This document shows positions 5,990 to 6,896 of a DNA stretch of 6,896 nucleotides, one piece after another. Made by a program: the position numbers and the translations under genes. This DNA is from Anaerolineales bacterium (GTDB lineage Bacteria; Chloroflexota; Anaerolineae; Anaerolineales; VGOW01), in NCBI GenBank assembly GCA_919901875.1, contig CAKKQG010000079.1, positions 1 through 6,896 of the forward strand, given 5' to 3'. How positions within the stretch are numbered: the stretch's first letter is position 1; every line of letters starts with the position of its first letter. The notes under the pieces are model-generated. The model did no database searches. It worked only from the letters and a program-made list of their open reading frames with translations, and was not told where the DNA came from.

Positions 5990-6793
5990 ATGCTCAAACT
6001 CAACAACATCGAAGTCGTTTACAGTGACGTAATTTTGGTTCTGCGCGGTGCGTCGTTAGATGTGCCGGATGGACGCATCGTCGCCTTGCTTGGCGCGAAC
6101 GGCGCAGGCAAGACCACCACACTCCGCGCCATCTCCGGATTGTTGCACGCGCAAGAAGGCAAAGTGACTCGCGGTAGCGTGGAGTTCGACGGACAACGAC
6201 TCGACCGCTTGCCGCCGGAAGACATTGTTCAACGCGGAATTATTCAAGTGCTGGAAGGGCATCGACTCTTCCGTTACTTAACTGTGGAAGAGAATCTTCT
6301 CATCGGAGCGCAAGCTCCGGGCGCGGCGGCACGCGGAGCTTCGATTCGCCGTGATGTGGAACAGGTCTATCAGTACTTCCCCCGACTCCAAAGGTTGCGC
6401 CGCCGCACGAGCGGCTACCTCTCCGGCGGCGAACAGCAGATGTTGGTCATCGGGCGCGCGCTCATGGCGCATCCCAAGATCATGTTGCTCGACGAGCCAT
6501 CGCTTGGGTTGGCGCCATTGATAGTGTCCGAAATTTTCCACGTCATCAAACAGATCAGCACTTCCGAAAATATGGCGATTGTTTTGGTGGAGCAAAATGC
6601 GCACATGGCATTGGGCGTTGCCGATCACGCTTACGTGATGGAGAATGGGCGCGTGGTGCTGGATGGAGCGGCGGCGCAATTGGCGCAAAATGAAGACATC
6701 AAAGAATTTTATCTGGGTCTGACTCAACTGGGCGAGCGTAAAAGTTATCGCGAAGTCAAACATTACAAGCGGCGCAAACGCTGGTTGGGATGA
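5990..6793 (+). CDS. livF: LivF-type ABC transporter ATPase
   Basis: This is the complete 267-aa second ATPase. Walker A GANGAGKTT is at 35-43 (Lys41), the Q-loop region is at IIQVLEGHRLF, the signature LSGGEQQ is at 144-150, and Walker B MLLDEP has Asp168 and Glu169. As usual in LivF, the switch region reads LVEQNAH. The protein is longer than E. coli-like LivF, ending in a basic tail KSYREVKHYKRRKRWLG that I recall from LivF proteins of ligase-linked cassettes. The start is supported by the typical opening MLKLNNIEVVYSDVILVLRG. The ATG has no Shine-Dalgarno sequence: the preceding bases belong to the octamer array. Translation may depend on ribosomes arriving from the binding protein gene 92 nt upstream, or on a less structured initiation route. 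The protein forms the ATPase pair with the LivG-type subunit encoded at the start of the window. Confidence 0.95.
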   Translation: MLKLNNIEVVYSDVILVLRGASLDVPDGRIVALLGANGAGKTTTLRAISGLLHAQEGKVTRGSVEFDGQRLDRLPPEDIVQRGIIQVLEGHRLFRYLTVEENLLIGAQAPGAAARGASIRRDVEQVYQYFPRLQRLRRRTSGYLSGGEQQMLVIGRALMAHPKIMLLDEPSLGLAPLIVSEIFHVIKQISTSENMAIVLVEQNAHMALGVADHAYVMENGRVVLDGAAAQLAQNEDIKEFYLGLTQLGERKSYREVKHYKRRKRWLG

Positions 6794-6800
6794 AAGGAAA

Positions 6801-6833
6801 AGACCCAAAGGGTTTGCGAAACCCTTCGGGTCT
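6801..6833. repeat. 15-bp inverted repeat (hairpin) after livF
   Basis: The arms AGACCCAAAGGGTTT (6801-6815) and AAACCCTTCGGGTCT (6819-6833) pair around the loop GCG with a single A/C mismatch. No T-run follows on the plus strand and another gene starts 24 nt later, so full termination is doubtful. Its size and terminal AGACC/GGTCT match the hairpin at 4391-4423. Confidence 0.8.
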
Positions 6834-6845
6834 GGATGAAGGAGC

Positions 6846-6849
6846 GGAG
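6846..6849 (+). promoter_or_regulatory. Ribosome binding site of the last gene
   Basis: GGAG at 6846-6849 is 8 nt before the ATG at 6858. A second purine run, AAGGAG at 6839-6844, is 13 nt away. Together they support 6858 as a real start. Confidence 0.5.
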
Positions 6850-6857
6850 AATAAATT

Positions 6858-6896
6858 ATGGGACTGCGGGATTTTAATCTTTACGATCAACTGCGG
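6858..6896 (+). CDS. Start of an unidentified gene, cut by the window end
   Basis: Only 13 codons are visible, reading MGLRDFNLYDQLR. The ATG has a good ribosome site upstream and the frame is open to the last base. The FNLYDQLR pattern resembles the opening of some AMP-forming acyl-CoA synthetases, and a second CoA ligase after livF would suit what I remember of this cassette type. Thirteen residues cannot establish the family, so the product should be treated as unknown. Confidence 0.5.
   Translation, partial: MGLRDFNLYDQLR

Noticed and set aside
6791..6833. Minus-strand terminator formed by the second hairpin with a TTTTCCTTT tail
   Set aside because: A loose T-rich tail exists on the minus strand, but no minus-strand gene in the window would need it.

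Overview
The window is one plus-strand operon from a bacterium. It encodes a complete hydrophobic amino acid/amide-type (HAAT, 'branched-chain amino acid') ABC transporter interleaved with an AMP-forming acyl-CoA synthetase. The binding protein is a lipoprotein with a lipobox followed by a long Pro/Thr/Ala-rich tether, a layout I associate with Chloroflexota (Anaerolineae-like). Intergenic spacers packed with short palindromes and octamer repeats fit that guess. The taxon is inferred from style, not proven.

Layout: 1-423 is the C-terminal half of the LivG-type ATPase, cut by the window start. 425-2377 is a 650-aa long-chain-type acyl-CoA synthetase. 2374-3294 is the LivH-type permease, overlapping the ligase by ATGA. 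3302-4360 is the LivM-type permease. 4361-4535 is a spacer with a perfect 15-bp hairpin, an 11-bp tandem repeat and an isolated 12-nt match to the complement of the 16S rRNA 3' end. 4536-5897 is the lipoprotein binding protein. 5898-5989 is a spacer built from convergent arrays of an 8-bp repeat. 5990-6793 is the LivF-type ATPase. 6794-6857 is a short spacer with a second 15-3-15 hairpin. A new reading frame starts at 6858 and runs off the window.

Working together: the binding protein would capture a substrate outside the membrane, LivH and LivM form the channel, and LivG and LivF hydrolyse ATP. The embedded synthetase, translationally linked to both LivG and LivH, suggests that the cargo is a carboxylic acid (fatty, aromatic or aryl-alkanoic) converted to its CoA thioester on entry, rather than leucine, isoleucine or valine. 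The order ATPase, ligase, permease, permease, binding protein, ATPase is a cassette I recognise from other bacteria, so the genes are not new. The less ordinary parts are the three repeat-rich spacers, the livF start without a Shine-Dalgarno sequence, and a small in-frame duplication in livM. I found no RNA gene, CRISPR array, insertion sequence or credible minus-strand gene.
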